The notes beneath the pieces are model-generated. The model saw only the letters and a list, made by a program, of their open reading frames with translations. It was not told where the DNA came from and ran no database searches. Of a stretch of 64,000 nucleotides of DNA, positions 25,400-33,704 are shown piece after piece. The stretch is from positions 124,001-188,000 of the forward strand of contig NZ_BSTQ01000015.1 of NCBI RefSeq assembly GCF_030269605.1, written 5' to 3'. Origin of the DNA: Lentzea sp. NBRC 105346 (GTDB lineage: Bacteria > Actinomycetota > Actinomycetes > Mycobacteriales > Pseudonocardiaceae). How positions within the stretch are numbered: the first letter of the stretch is position 1; each line of letters begins with the position of its first letter. The position numbers and the translations under genes are program-made.

Positions 25400-25886
25400 G
25401 GCCGAGCTCGCCCCCGGCCGCCTTGCCCGGCGCCGGCGGCACCGCCCGCTGCTGCTTCTCCCACCGCAGGAACAACCCGGAAGCCGCCGACACACTCGTG
25501 AGCAGCCACACGAGCACCCCGGCGTCGTCCGTCACCCCGATGATCGGCAACAGCTCCGGCAGCACATCGATCGGCGACACCAGGTAGAGCAGAGCGAACG
25601 CCCACAGCGCGAGCCGGCTCTTGGGCAGCCCGGCGTACTGACCGCTGCGCATGCTGCGCACCAGCCGGGGGAGTGCCTTGAGCCGCTGGATCGGGTTCCC
25701 GATCGGGTGAGGCTCGCCGCGTAGCCGCCGGCGCCGCGCCCGGATGATCCCGACGCCGCCGACGACCACGCCCACGCCGATCAGGCTCCACCCGACCGCG
25801 ACCGGGGGCAGGCCGAGCAGGTAGTCGTCCCGCACGAGGAGCGTGATCAGCCCCACGACCGCGAGAAAGCCCCCGAAGACGACCAT
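25395..25886 (-). CDS. YkvA/DUF1232 membrane protein
   Basis: 163 residues. Two N-terminal helices (about 3-18 and 27-48) are followed by basic residues, then the DUF1232 domain with the hallmark YLVSPIDVLPELLPIIGVTDD (about 100-120) and a last helix. The C-terminal proline-rich tail (PAPGKAAGGELGH) is encoded at the edge of the minisatellite. The ATG forms TGATG with the upstream stop. Function of the family is unknown. Confidence 0.85.
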   Translation of the reverse strand: MVVFGGFLAVVGLITLLVRDDYLLGLPPVAVGWSLIGVGVVVGGVGIIRARRRRLRGEPHPIGNPIQRLKALPRLVRSMRSGQYAGLPKSRLALWAFALLYLVSPIDVLPELLPIIGVTDDAGVLVWLLTSVSAASGLFLRWEKQQRAVPPAPGKAAGGELGH

Positions 25887-26284
25887 CAGCTGGGTTCCTG
25901 GAACACCATGGCCGGGATGACCGGCCGTTCGGCGGCCTGCGGCTTCACGGGCTGCTCGAGCACCGGGACGACCGGTTCAGGCTGCTCTTCCTTCTTCACC
26001 GGCTTCTTGACCGCCAGCTTGGGTGCGGGGGCCTGGTCGAGCGCCGCGCGGGCCTTCGAGATCCAGACCTTCTGCATGTGCTCGTCCTTGGACCCGGCGG
26101 CCTCGGCGGTGAGTCCGGAGAGGACACCGCGGATGGCCGCCACGAGCGCCGGATGACGCCGGATCGCCTGCCACACCGCGTGATCACCCGGTAGCCGCGC
26201 GGACACGAGCTGCTTGACCTGCGGGCGCAGTTCCGGAATGGACATTTCGAGCCACCGGTCTACGACGGCAGGGCTGATCGCCAC
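25886..26284 (-). CDS. Hypothetical protein with Lys/Pro-rich tail
   Basis: 132 residues. The first 90 are predicted helical (VVDRWLEMSIPELRPQVKQL, RRHPALVAAIRGVLSG), and the last 45 are low-complexity with KKPVKKEEQPEP. GTG 26284 has GGAGG 8 nt upstream and is preferred over GTG 26290, which is too close. It is co-translated with the DUF1232 gene. No family is recognised. Confidence 0.65.
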   Translation of the reverse strand: MAISPAVVDRWLEMSIPELRPQVKQLVSARLPGDHAVWQAIRRHPALVAAIRGVLSGLTAEAAGSKDEHMQKVWISKARAALDQAPAPKLAVKKPVKKEEQPEPVVPVLEQPVKPQAAERPVIPAMVFQEPS

Positions 26285-26315
26285 GAACACAGCCTCCCAA
26301 GACGGATCTACTGCC

Positions 26316-26345
26316 CACAGGATGTCACGAATTCAACGTCCTGTG
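26316..26345. promoter_or_regulatory. Quasi-palindrome over a candidate promoter
   Basis: CACAGGA and TCCTGTG arms flank a GAATTC centre. On the minus strand TTGAAT-N17-CAGTAG runs through the same bases and could drive the gene starting at 26284. Confidence 0.35.
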
Positions 26346-26415
26346 TGGCGATCTGTTTCACTCGGAGTACCCGTTCGCAACCTTACCTAAAACCGGACAC
26401 TGGAAACAAAACAGA

Positions 26416-26454
26416 CGGTGTTGCGGCTCGGGAGCCCGCCGAGCCGCAACACCG
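26416..26454 (-). terminator. Rho-independent-type terminator of the flavoprotein operon
   Basis: 16-bp perfect stem (26416-26431 with 26439-26454), 7-nt loop, followed on the minus strand by a T-rich run TCTGTTTTGTTTCC. The 296-bp space 26285-26580 otherwise holds only the promoter of the preceding gene. Confidence 0.85.
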
Positions 26455-26580
26455 AGGAGACGCGCGTCGGACGGCGCGGGGACGGGGTCTCACCGCTGTG
26501 CGGCACGAGGTCCGCCACCTGGCCGCGCCAGCGGCTGACGAGACACCCGAACCCGCTGCCCTTGCCGTCCGAGCCCTGCA

Positions 26581-27951
26581 TCAGGGTCTCGCGCGCCCGC
26601 CACCGGACCGCACGGTCTCCGGCCGCGACCGCGAATGCCTGCGCCGCTGGAGCGGCGGGGACATCGAGGAGGAGACCGACGGGGGAATCGACAGTGCGGT
26701 GGTGGGAACCTGTTCGCGAACCGGGGGAGCCGGGGGTTCCGGAGCCGGGGCGGGCTCGGGAACCGGCGGGTTCGTCCACGTAGGACGTTCCAGTTCGACG
26801 GTGTTCTGCCGGAACAGTTCCGGCGTGTCCCTGATGATCCGGCCGGGCTGCTCCAGCCCGACGAGACCGACCAGCTTGCCATCGGCGATGAAACCGGTGA
26901 GGCCGTTGACGTCCGTGGTGTCCTTGCCCAGCACCGGAAGCCCGGCGCCCTGCACGCGCATGCCGTACATCTCGGTCCAGAACCGGGGTACGGGCGTGTA
27001 CGCCTTGGCGGCGGTCTTGCCGATCAGGAGGTTCTCGGCGGCCGCGCGGCCGCCCTCGACGGCGTTGAGCCAGTGCTCGACGCGCCGCAGCACGCCGCCG
27101 AAGCGCATGTTCGGCCACCGCGCCACGTCGCCGCACGCCACGATGTTCTCCGCACCGATGACGTGGTTCGTGGCGTCGCAGAGAACGCCGTCCTCGATGA
27201 TCAGGCCGGACCCGCGCAGCCACTCCACGGCGGGCGACGCGCCGACCGCGAGCACCACGCACGAGGCGAAGAACACCTGGCCGTCGGACAGGTGGATGCC
27301 GATGCCGCCGGGCTGGCGCACCCAGTGCCGGATGCCGACACCGGTCGCGAGCCGCACGCCGTGGTGCTTGTGCGCCTCGGTGATCGTCTTGCCGATGTCG
27401 TCACCGACGACACCGCCGAGCAGCTGCGGGGAGCGGGCGATCAACGCCACGTCACGGCCGAGGTGCCGCACCGAACAAGCGATCTCGCAGCCGATGAAGC
27501 CACCGCCGATGACGGCGACGAGGCCCTGGCTCTCCCGGATGTTGTTGCGGATGTTGATCGCGTCGTCCAGCGTGCGCAGCACGTGCACGCGCGGGTCGTG
27601 CCGGGGAGCGCCCTTCATCGTGCGGGCGTCCACACCGGTCGCGATGATCATGCCGTCGTACTTCATCTCCTCGCCGCCCGGCAGCCACACCGTCTGGCGG
27701 TCCGGCTCGAGGTGCAGCGCCGGCGAACCGAGGCGCCACTCGGCGTCGAGGTCCGGGTCGAACGACAGCAGGGAGTCGTCCGGGTGCCACTCGCCGGTGA
27801 TGATCTGCTTGGACAGCGCGGGCCGGTGGTAGGGCAGGTGGTGCTCGGCGGACAGGATGGTGACCGATCCGTCGAAACCCATCTCCCGCAACCGTTCCGC
27901 GGCACGGACTCCACCGAGCCCACCGCCCACGATGACGATGCGTTCGGCCAT
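26581..27951 (-). CDS. FAD-dependent ferredoxin/rubredoxin-reductase-like oxidoreductase
   Basis: 456 residues. The FAD Rossmann motif IVIVGGGLGGVRAAERLREMG is at 4-24, LPYHRPALSKQIITGEW follows, then the NAD motif VAVIGGGFIGCEIAC (about 140-155) and the second FAD motif VIGAENIVACGDVARWPN. Reductases of this type reduce small ferredoxins from NAD(P)H. The ATG overlaps the stop of the membrane ferredoxin protein (TAATG), so that protein is the likely partner. The last 60 residues are a proline/arginine-rich extension with no counterpart in typical relatives. Confidence 0.88.
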   Translation of the reverse strand: MAERIVIVGGGLGGVRAAERLREMGFDGSVTILSAEHHLPYHRPALSKQIITGEWHPDDSLLSFDPDLDAEWRLGSPALHLEPDRQTVWLPGGEEMKYDGMIIATGVDARTMKGAPRHDPRVHVLRTLDDAINIRNNIRESQGLVAVIGGGFIGCEIACSVRHLGRDVALIARSPQLLGGVVGDDIGKTITEAHKHHGVRLATGVGIRHWVRQPGGIGIHLSDGQVFFASCVVLAVGASPAVEWLRGSGLIIEDGVLCDATNHVIGAENIVACGDVARWPNMRFGGVLRRVEHWLNAVEGGRAAAENLLIGKTAAKAYTPVPRFWTEMYGMRVQGAGLPVLGKDTTDVNGLTGFIADGKLVGLVGLEQPGRIIRDTPELFRQNTVELERPTWTNPPVPEPAPAPEPPAPPVREQVPTTALSIPPSVSSSMSPPLQRRRHSRSRPETVRSGGGRARP

Positions 27952-28769
27952 TATCGGACACGCTCCTTGATGTCGATGGCGCGCATCGGGCAGGCGCGTG
28001 CGGCGGCGCGAGCCTGCGCGAAGTGTTCTTCGGGCGGGCGGCGGTTGTAGGTGAGGCGGTTGTCCTCGATGAGCTGGAAGACATCGGGCGCCTCGGCCTG
28101 GCAAGTGCCGTACCGGTGGCACTTCTCGTTGTTGACACTGACGTCCATGGCGTCGCCGTCACCCTGGTTGCCGGGCTCGGGCTCCAGCATGCCGATCTTG
28201 GTGAGCATCTCGGGTGGCAGGAACCGCGCCAGGGCCAGGGTCGCGGTCGGTACCAGCACGGTCAGACCGCCGAGCCACGTGATCGACAGGTTGCCGTTCG
28301 CGATCGCGCCGAACCAGGAGTGCACCACGGTGAGGGCCACCGCGATGTAGGCGGTTTGGTGGAAGCGCAACCACTTGCGGTAGAAGACCTTGTGGCGCAC
28401 CGAGGCGAAGATGGCGATGGCCGCCATCAGTTCCAGGCCGACGATGCCGAGCGCGTGGCGGAAGAAACCGCCCTCGACGAACGGCAGCACGAGCCGGATG
28501 AAGCCGAGGTTGCCGTCCCGCAGCAGCGAGAAGGCGAAGGCGTGCAACGCCCCGAACGCGATGGCGAGGCTGGCGAGCACCATGTGCCCGTTCTTCAGCC
28601 CCTCCCTGCCGGTGAGCTTCTGCGCCCATCCGGTCGCGATGAGCACGCCCCACGAGAGGGTCGCGCACATCAACACGTAAGCCAGCCTGGCGGAGATCTG
28701 GGCCATCTTCTTGACGCCTGAGTCGAAATCGGACGCCTGAGCCACCAGGAGCGGAATCTGGCTGGTCAA
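27951..28769 (-). CDS. Ferric-reductase-like membrane domain fused to a 3Fe-4S-type ferredoxin
   Basis: 272 residues. About five helices (35-185) carry histidines typical of haem-binding ferric-reductase-like domains (NGHMVLAS, FGALHAFAFS, FHQTAYIAV, VVHSWFG). A C-terminal ferredoxin domain follows with only three cluster cysteines, CHRYGTC and ACP, as in the 3Fe-4S ferredoxins that serve P450s. TTG 28769 is chosen because GGAGG stands 5 nt upstream; the first ATG (28706) would lose 21 residues. It probably passes electrons from the co-encoded flavoprotein across or into the membrane. Confidence 0.8.
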   Translation of the reverse strand: MTSQIPLLVAQASDFDSGVKKMAQISARLAYVLMCATLSWGVLIATGWAQKLTGREGLKNGHMVLASLAIAFGALHAFAFSLLRDGNLGFIRLVLPFVEGGFFRHALGIVGLELMAAIAIFASVRHKVFYRKWLRFHQTAYIAVALTVVHSWFGAIANGNLSITWLGGLTVLVPTATLALARFLPPEMLTKIGMLEPEPGNQGDGDAMDVSVNNEKCHRYGTCQAEAPDVFQLIEDNRLTYNRRPPEEHFAQARAAARACPMRAIDIKERVR

Positions 28770-28812
28770 TCGATCCTCCGGAAACGATGCTGCGGTTGCT
28801 GTTGTCGCGGGA

Positions 28813-28863
28813 ACCCGTCCGGTCCTGCCGTGCAGGAGTGGACACGTGAAGGACCGGACGGGT
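28813..28863. terminator. 14-bp stem with 23-nt loop in the leader of the membrane ferredoxin gene
   Basis: ACCCGTCCGGTCCT (28813-28826) pairs perfectly with 28850-28863. It lies between the DUF4142 stop and the TTG start on the same strand, so it may terminate or attenuate. Confidence 0.5.
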
Positions 28864-28942
28864 GGGAACAGGTCCGCGTTGGAGTGCCTCTGGCTTTGCT
28901 CACCACCTCCCATCCGGGGTGGTCGGGTCTAGCTCTGACGGT

Positions 28943-29662
28943 TCACCGCACCGGCTTTCGCGGGCGGAGGACTCGGAGGAGCGCGATCGTCGTGACGACT
29001 CCGGCGACGGAGACGACGAGGATCACCAGCATGTTGGGACTGCCGCCCTCGGGGTTCTGCAACGAGGCGTTGATGACGCCGCCGAAGGGAACCGGGTCGG
29101 CGCGTCCCGCGTCGCTGACGAGCTCGGTGCTCTCCAGCAGGGTCATGTGCTTCATGACGATGTCGATACCGACCTGGGCGAAGGGGCGGATCGCGTCGTT
29201 GGCCGTCTGCGTGCGGACCTTCGCGATGAACAGGAAGACCTGGCCGTGCGCCGCGCGCAGCCGGTCCGCGAAGGCCCGGTCGAACTCCGCGCCCTGCAGG
29301 CCCTCCAGCTCCTTCATCCAGGACTGCTGGGCCGGCGTGGGCATGTCGGGCAGCGTCATGCCGAACTGTTCGGCGAGCTTGTTCGACGCCTGGTCGAGCT
29401 TCATGTGGTCGAGCATCAGCAGCTTGCCGACCTCTTTGACCCGCTGGCTCTGGCCGACCTTGCCTGCCAGCTCACCCATGGGCATCTCCCACAGGCCTGC
29501 CTGCTTGACCTTGATGATGAGGTCGCGGTCGTTCTGGGTGAACGGCCCGGTCGGGGTGTCGACGGTGGGGTTGTTCTCCTGAGGCTGGGCCAGAGCGGCT
29601 GCGGAACCGCTGTGCAGCAGGAAGAACGTGGCCAGGACGGTGACTAGGGCTCTTTTGATCAT
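28943..29662 (-). CDS. Secreted, membrane-anchored DUF4142 protein
   Basis: 239 residues: signal peptide 1-26, a helical DUF4142 (ferritin-like) domain about 45-180 with HMKLDQASNKLAEQFG, and a C-terminal helix (MLVILVVSVAGVVTTIALLRVL) followed by RPRKPVR, a membrane anchor. Family members are extracytoplasmic and helical with unknown function. It sits between the lipoprotein and the redox pair on the same strand. Confidence 0.85.
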   Translation of the reverse strand: MIKRALVTVLATFFLLHSGSAAALAQPQENNPTVDTPTGPFTQNDRDLIIKVKQAGLWEMPMGELAGKVGQSQRVKEVGKLLMLDHMKLDQASNKLAEQFGMTLPDMPTPAQQSWMKELEGLQGAEFDRAFADRLRAAHGQVFLFIAKVRTQTANDAIRPFAQVGIDIVMKHMTLLESTELVSDAGRADPVPFGGVINASLQNPEGGSPNMLVILVVSVAGVVTTIALLRVLRPRKPVR

Positions 29663-29721
29663 CGTCGTGTGTGTTCGTCCGTCAGTTGGAGGGAGTCGGG
29701 TGGGTGCCGAAAAGATCGGGT

Positions 29722-30300
29722 TCAGGAGCCGGGCGGGGGAGCCGGCTGGCTGGACGTGGGGTTGGTTCCCGAGGTGGGTTGTTGCTGCTGTTGTCCTTTG
29801 TTCCCGGGAACGCCGGGCATGCCCGCGGTCAGGGACGCCTTCTGGCCGGTCGGCCCGGTGGCGAACCACTTGCCGCCACTGCCCTGTCCCTTCACGTCGC
29901 CGGGCTGTGCGTCCCCGGCGAACGTGTACTGCGGGACACCGTTGATGGTCAGCTGTTTCGTGCCGTCCGCCCTGGTCACCACGCCGAGGGTCAGGGGGTC
30001 GACACCGGTCGTCAGAGGAGTGCCTTCCGCGGGTACGGGCGGCCACTTCTTCGCGCACTCACCTTCGCAATTGGACTTCGGCGGTTTCACGCTGTCCCCT
30101 TCGAACCGGTACAGCGCCATGCCGTTGCCGTTCACCACATGCCAGCCGACCTGATCGGACTCGATGACCGTCAACAGCCCGTTCGCGCCCTTGCCCTGCT
30201 GTGCCACCGGTTTCGGACCCTGAGCGACGGGGTTGCCGCTCGTGCCACAGGCGGACAGCACCAGCGCGAGGGCTGGGAGTACGGCCAGGGCTCGTCGCAT
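29722..30300 (-). CDS. COG4315-type lipoprotein with Yx(F/W/Y)xxD motifs
   Basis: 192 residues. The lipobox is LSAC at about 15-18. The body carries the family motif twice: YRFEGD near residue 63 and YTFAGD near 126, with CEGECAKKWPPV between them. The tail is rich in Q, P and G. GAAAGGA precedes the ATG. The family often neighbours ECF sigma factors and redox membrane genes. An ECF-like promoter stands upstream, so it is the likeliest direct target of the divergent sigma factor. Confidence 0.88.
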   Translation of the reverse strand: MRRALAVLPALALVLSACGTSGNPVAQGPKPVAQQGKGANGLLTVIESDQVGWHVVNGNGMALYRFEGDSVKPPKSNCEGECAKKWPPVPAEGTPLTTGVDPLTLGVVTRADGTKQLTINGVPQYTFAGDAQPGDVKGQGSGGKWFATGPTGQKASLTAGMPGVPGNKGQQQQQPTSGTNPTSSQPAPPPGS

Positions 30301-30335
30301 CTGGTGAGTCCTTTCTCGGGTGAGGTACCGAGGAG

Positions 30336-30361
30336 TACGGACACGATCCGGCAACGGTTCA
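30336..30361 (-). promoter_or_regulatory. ECF-type promoter for the lipoprotein operon
   Basis: On the minus strand TGAACC-N16-CGTA, the GAAC/CGT architecture of ECF promoters, about 36 nt before the lipoprotein ATG. It lies in the divergent region with the ECF sigma gene. Confidence 0.5.
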
Positions 30362-30415
30362 TGGACAACGTGACGAATATTTGCCTCTCGACTTGAGACG
30401 GTTGATGGGGCAAGG

Positions 30416-30982
30416 ATGTCCCCCGTGGCGCGGCATAGACGTCAACGCGAGTTAGCAGACACACCAAGACCGGGGAGCCTCGAAGAGGAGTTGATTCGCC
30501 GGCTGTACGAAGAGTTCGGCAGCGCGCTGCTCGGGCACTGCATGAGACTGACGGGTCATGATCGGCAATGGGCCGAGGACATCGTGCAGGAAACGCTGGT
30601 CAGAGCATGGCGCAATGCCGAAAAACTGGAGCGCGACCCCGTACTGCTGAGAAGCTGGTTGTTCACAGTGGCACGGAGGTTGGTCATCGACGACCGGCGT
30701 AAGCGCAGCGTCCGTCCGCAGGAGTTCGAACTGACCCCTTCGGACGAGTCCCCTCAGGGCAATGAGGAGGACCGGACCCTGGCGGCCATCGTCGTGGCGG
30801 AAGCCATGAACGGCCTGTCCGAGGAACATCGGGAGGCTATTCTCGAGACGTACCTGCGGGATCGCACCGTTGGTGAGGCCGCGGCGGCGCTTGGAGTGCC
30901 ACCGGGAACCGTCAAATCAAGGGTGTACTACGCGCTGCGAGCGTTGCGGCGCGCGTTGCACGATCGGGGAGAGTCGCGGTGA
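30416..30982 (+). CDS. ECF RNA polymerase sigma factor
   Basis: 188 residues: region 2 about 25-95 (LLGHCMRLTGHDRQWAEDIVQE, RSWLFTVARRLVIDDRRKR) and region 4 about 125-182 (LSEEHREAILETYLRDRTVG, GVPPGTVKSRVYYALRALRR). GGGGCAAGG precedes the ATG. The anti-sigma gene follows with a GTGA overlap, the usual coupling. The neighbours resemble the SigL/RslA-like actinobacterial arrangement, but the subgroup was not verified. Confidence 0.93.
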   Translation: MSPVARHRRQRELADTPRPGSLEEELIRRLYEEFGSALLGHCMRLTGHDRQWAEDIVQETLVRAWRNAEKLERDPVLLRSWLFTVARRLVIDDRRKRSVRPQEFELTPSDESPQGNEEDRTLAAIVVAEAMNGLSEEHREAILETYLRDRTVGEAAAALGVPPGTVKSRVYYALRALRRALHDRGESR

Positions 30983-31722
30983 CAACGGCACCTGACCACC
31001 TCGACGTCGCCGCCTATGTGCTCGGCATCCTGGATGCCGACGAGGTGGAGGCGTTCGAGAACCACCTGACCGAGTGTCGCCGGTGCGCACTCGATCTGCG
31101 CGACTTCGCGGTGGTGCCGGACCTGATCGACGAAGCGGACGCGGGCGGCATGCTCAGGGGGACCGCCCCGGAACGCCCCGACGGCAAGTCGGTGCGCGTG
31201 ATGCTGGACCAGGTTGCGGCCAAACGGCGCAGGCGGCGCTGGTTCGTGGCGCAGGGCGTCGCGGCCGCGGCGGCCGGGATCATCGCGGTGACCGCGGTGA
31301 CCACGACGCTGATCGTCCGCGACGACAACGGCGGCGGCTCGAACACCGCCCAGCCCACGCAGTCGACGGAGACGTCGCAGACGCGCGTGGCGCAGAACTC
31401 GAAGGACACCAGCAAGGAGATCAAGAACGACAACCCTGCCACCGGCGTCGGCGTGAAGATCAACGCGACCGACGAGACGGCGGGAATGAACGTCCAGCTC
31501 GAGGTGAAGGGCATGAGCGGTCCCGCGAAGGGGCAGCTGGTCGCCGTCGCCCGGACCGGACGGGTGGCGCAGGTGGCGAGCTTCTTCGCGCCGGAGCCGA
31601 TCGCGGGCGAGAAGAAGTCCTTCTTCCTCGTCGGCACGGTCGCCATGCGCTGGCACGAGATCGCGATGTTCCGGCTGATGGACGACAACGGCAAGGTCCT
31701 CGTCGAGGTCCTCGCCTCCTGA
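30979..31722 (+). CDS. Membrane anti-sigma factor with zinc motif
   Basis: 247 residues. The zinc anti-sigma motif is H29-x3-C33-x2-C36 (NHLTECRRC) in the cytoplasmic N-terminus. A single helix about 89-113 follows KRRRRR, and the outer domain (about 115-247) is a beta-rich sheet resembling RskA-type sensors (VQLEVKGMSGPAKGQLVAVA). It holds the ECF sigma factor at the membrane and releases it on a redox or proteolytic signal. The stop codon lies at the start of a duplicated segment. Confidence 0.92.
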   Translation: MTTAPDHLDVAAYVLGILDADEVEAFENHLTECRRCALDLRDFAVVPDLIDEADAGGMLRGTAPERPDGKSVRVMLDQVAAKRRRRRWFVAQGVAAAAAGIIAVTAVTTTLIVRDDNGGGSNTAQPTQSTETSQTRVAQNSKDTSKEIKNDNPATGVGVKINATDETAGMNVQLEVKGMSGPAKGQLVAVARTGRVAQVASFFAPEPIAGEKKSFFLVGTVAMRWHEIAMFRLMDDNGKVLVEVLAS

Positions 31723-31738
31723 CCCAGACGTACCGGGT

Positions 31739-31774
31739 CCCCCGGTCGCGGCGTTGGCGCTCCGCGACCGGGGG
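31739..31774. terminator. Terminator hairpin, copy 1
   Basis: 13-bp perfect stem CCCCCGGTCGCGG with a 10-nt loop; outer pairs include a T-G wobble. Confidence 0.8.
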
Positions 31775-31942
31775 GCCTGTTTCGTTTCAGGGGGTCGGCG
31801 TTTCAGGGGTCAGGCCGCCCACATCTGGGCCGGGTTGAAAGAGCGTCCCGTTGTCGGTGTAGCCGATGACGACCGACAGGTGGCCGGTGGTATTGCCCCA
31901 GGTGCCGTCGCAGGCACGTCGCCTCCTGACCCGGACGTACCG

Positions 31943-31984
31943 GGTCCCCCGGTCGCGGCGTTGGCGCTCCGCGACCGGGGGACC
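31943..31984. terminator. Terminator hairpin, copy 2
   Basis: The same hairpin as copy 1 but with a fully paired 16-bp stem. It separates the convergent anti-sigma and peptidase genes. Confidence 0.85.
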
Positions 31985-32017
31985 TGTTTCGTTTCAGAGG
32001 GTCAGCGTTTCAGGGGG

Positions 32018-33640
32018 TCAGGCCGCCCACATCTGGGCCGGGTTGATGTAGGACCAGTCGTAGATCTGGTTGGCGCCGTCGTAGCTGCCGTCCGTGCCCG
32101 CGCCGTAGGTGTCGTGCACGTAGAACCGCCCGTTGTCGGTGTAGCCGATGACGACCGAGAGGTGGCCGGCGGTGTTGCCCCAGGTGCCGCTCATGATGAC
32201 GAACTTGCCCTGGTCGAGGTACGCCCTGACCTGCGCGGGGGTGTAGTTGCCCTGGGAGACCGCGGCGCCGTTGCGGGCCAGGAAGTCACGCTCCTTGTCC
32301 CACACCGCGCACGGCCGGGCGGGATTGCCGCCGCACGCGCGTTCGGTGATCCAGCCGTGGGCGCCCTTCCAGGCACCGTTGAGCGCCCAGTCCACCTGAG
32401 TCCGGTTGAACGTGGTGCCGCGGTTGGTGAACTCGTCGGTGATGTAGCGCCCCCACTTGGACCAGTGGCTGTACGGCGAGGAGACCTGCACACCGAACTC
32501 GTTCGGCAGCTGGTAGGTCACCAGGTCGATCACCGCACTCGTCGGGCCGCACGAGGAGTTGCCGTTGAACTCGTTGCGCGTGTCCCACAACTGGTGGATG
32601 TACTCCGCACGGTTCAATCTGGCGTTAATGGTCACGTCCCCGGACGGCGCATCCAGCTGTGCGGCGTTCAGCCCATTTCCCTTGCGATATCCGGAATTCG
32701 GAGAGCCGATGGTCACCTCGGCGCCGTCGAAACCGCTCAGCGGGTAGCGGAACGACAGGCCGGTGACGACCTTCGCGGCCTTCCCGCCGAGGTCCTGGAC
32801 GTACACGCCGTTGATCCCGTCGAGCTGCTGCGGGCCGAGCTTCTTGTCCGTCACGCAGCCCATCAGCTCGTAGGCGACCTTGCTGCCGTCCTCGCTCCAC
32901 ACCGCCGAGCGGTAGTGGCCCTTGGTCTCAGCGAGCAACTTCGTGACCTTGCCCGTCTCGGTGGCCAGACCCAGCGTGTTCGGCGCGCCGCAGCGGTAGA
33001 TCTCGTTCGCCTTGATGAAGCTGACGTGCCGCCGGCCGCCGATGTCGACGATCTTGAAGTTGCGGTACAGGTCGTCCTTGCTCGCGATCAACGTGGTCGT
33101 GGCGCCGGTGGCGATGTCGAACCGGCTCAGCGTCTCGACGTACGTGCTGTCGTCCTGCACGTCCGGGTGCTGCACGACGAGCAGACCGCCGCCGTCGCTC
33201 GTCCAGCCGAGGATCTTCGGCGCCCGGCCGCTCACCTCGCCGACCGGCTTGCCGTCGACGTGCACCGTGTTCTTGTCGAGGTAGGCGAGAACGCCCTTGG
33301 AGGAGAACTCGGCGGAGGTGATCTCCCCGCGAGCGATCTCGTGGATCCGTCCGGCGGGGGAGACGGTCACCAGGCCGCTGCCCTTGGTGCTGTCGAAGTC
33401 GGTGATCACGGCGGCGAGCGCGCCGTCGGAGGTTGCCGATGTTCTGAGGGTGAACGCCGGGTCGGAGACCGGGATCGTCGCACGTTTCACGCCACCGACG
33501 ACGACGTCGTAGCCGTTGGCCGCCTGCACCGCCCGCGCCTGGGACGGCCGCTCGGTGTACTGCTGCTGCGCCTGGACGGGGGAACCGGTCGCCGCGAGGG
33601 CCAGCAGTGCCAGTGCCGCCGCGATAGTGGATCTGTTCAT
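32018..33640 (-). CDS. Secreted C39-like cysteine peptidase with N-terminal propeller
   Basis: 540 residues. The signal peptide is 1-24, a TolB/WD40-like beta-propeller region covers about 30-320, and a C39-like peptidase domain covers about 325-540 with C364 in NSSCGPTSAV and H493 in TAGHLSVVIGY, then YVHDTYGAG. The N-terminal half has regularly spaced blades (TSATSDGALAAVITDF, SSKGVLAYLDK). It probably acts outside the cell on a peptide or isopeptide bond. ATG 33640 begins NRSTIAAAL. It is divergent from the AfsR-like gene. Confidence 0.8.
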   Translation of the reverse strand: MNRSTIAAALALLALAATGSPVQAQQQYTERPSQARAVQAANGYDVVVGGVKRATIPVSDPAFTLRTSATSDGALAAVITDFDSTKGSGLVTVSPAGRIHEIARGEITSAEFSSKGVLAYLDKNTVHVDGKPVGEVSGRAPKILGWTSDGGGLLVVQHPDVQDDSTYVETLSRFDIATGATTTLIASKDDLYRNFKIVDIGGRRHVSFIKANEIYRCGAPNTLGLATETGKVTKLLAETKGHYRSAVWSEDGSKVAYELMGCVTDKKLGPQQLDGINGVYVQDLGGKAAKVVTGLSFRYPLSGFDGAEVTIGSPNSGYRKGNGLNAAQLDAPSGDVTINARLNRAEYIHQLWDTRNEFNGNSSCGPTSAVIDLVTYQLPNEFGVQVSSPYSHWSKWGRYITDEFTNRGTTFNRTQVDWALNGAWKGAHGWITERACGGNPARPCAVWDKERDFLARNGAAVSQGNYTPAQVRAYLDQGKFVIMSGTWGNTAGHLSVVIGYTDNGRFYVHDTYGAGTDGSYDGANQIYDWSYINPAQMWAA

Positions 33641-33704
33641 GGGCCAAAGGTCACCCGGTCTTGGCATGTGAACGGTATGCGTCCGGTAGTTACGATCTGA
33701 CCCT

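Larger units (their letters stand above)
31712..32192. repeat. Duplicated intergenic segment, 207-bp offset
   Basis: 31712-31918 repeats 31919 onward: the anti-sigma stop (CCTCCTGACC), the hairpin terminator, and the 3' end of the convergent peptidase gene. The first copy lacks 74 bp of peptidase sequence found in the second (between about 31838 and 31848). The 295 bp between the anti-sigma gene and the peptidase gene consist almost wholly of this repeat. Confidence 0.9.

Noticed and set aside
24965-25495. Proline-rich repeat protein on the minus strand through the minisatellite
   Set aside because: It stays open only because the unit is 84 bp and GC-rich, overlaps the DUF1232 gene in another frame, and has no plausible start.
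26345-27832. 495-codon plus-strand frame over the flavoprotein gene
   Set aside because: Ser/Arg/Thr-rich noise antisense to a flavoprotein with two intact Rossmann motifs and an operon overlap.
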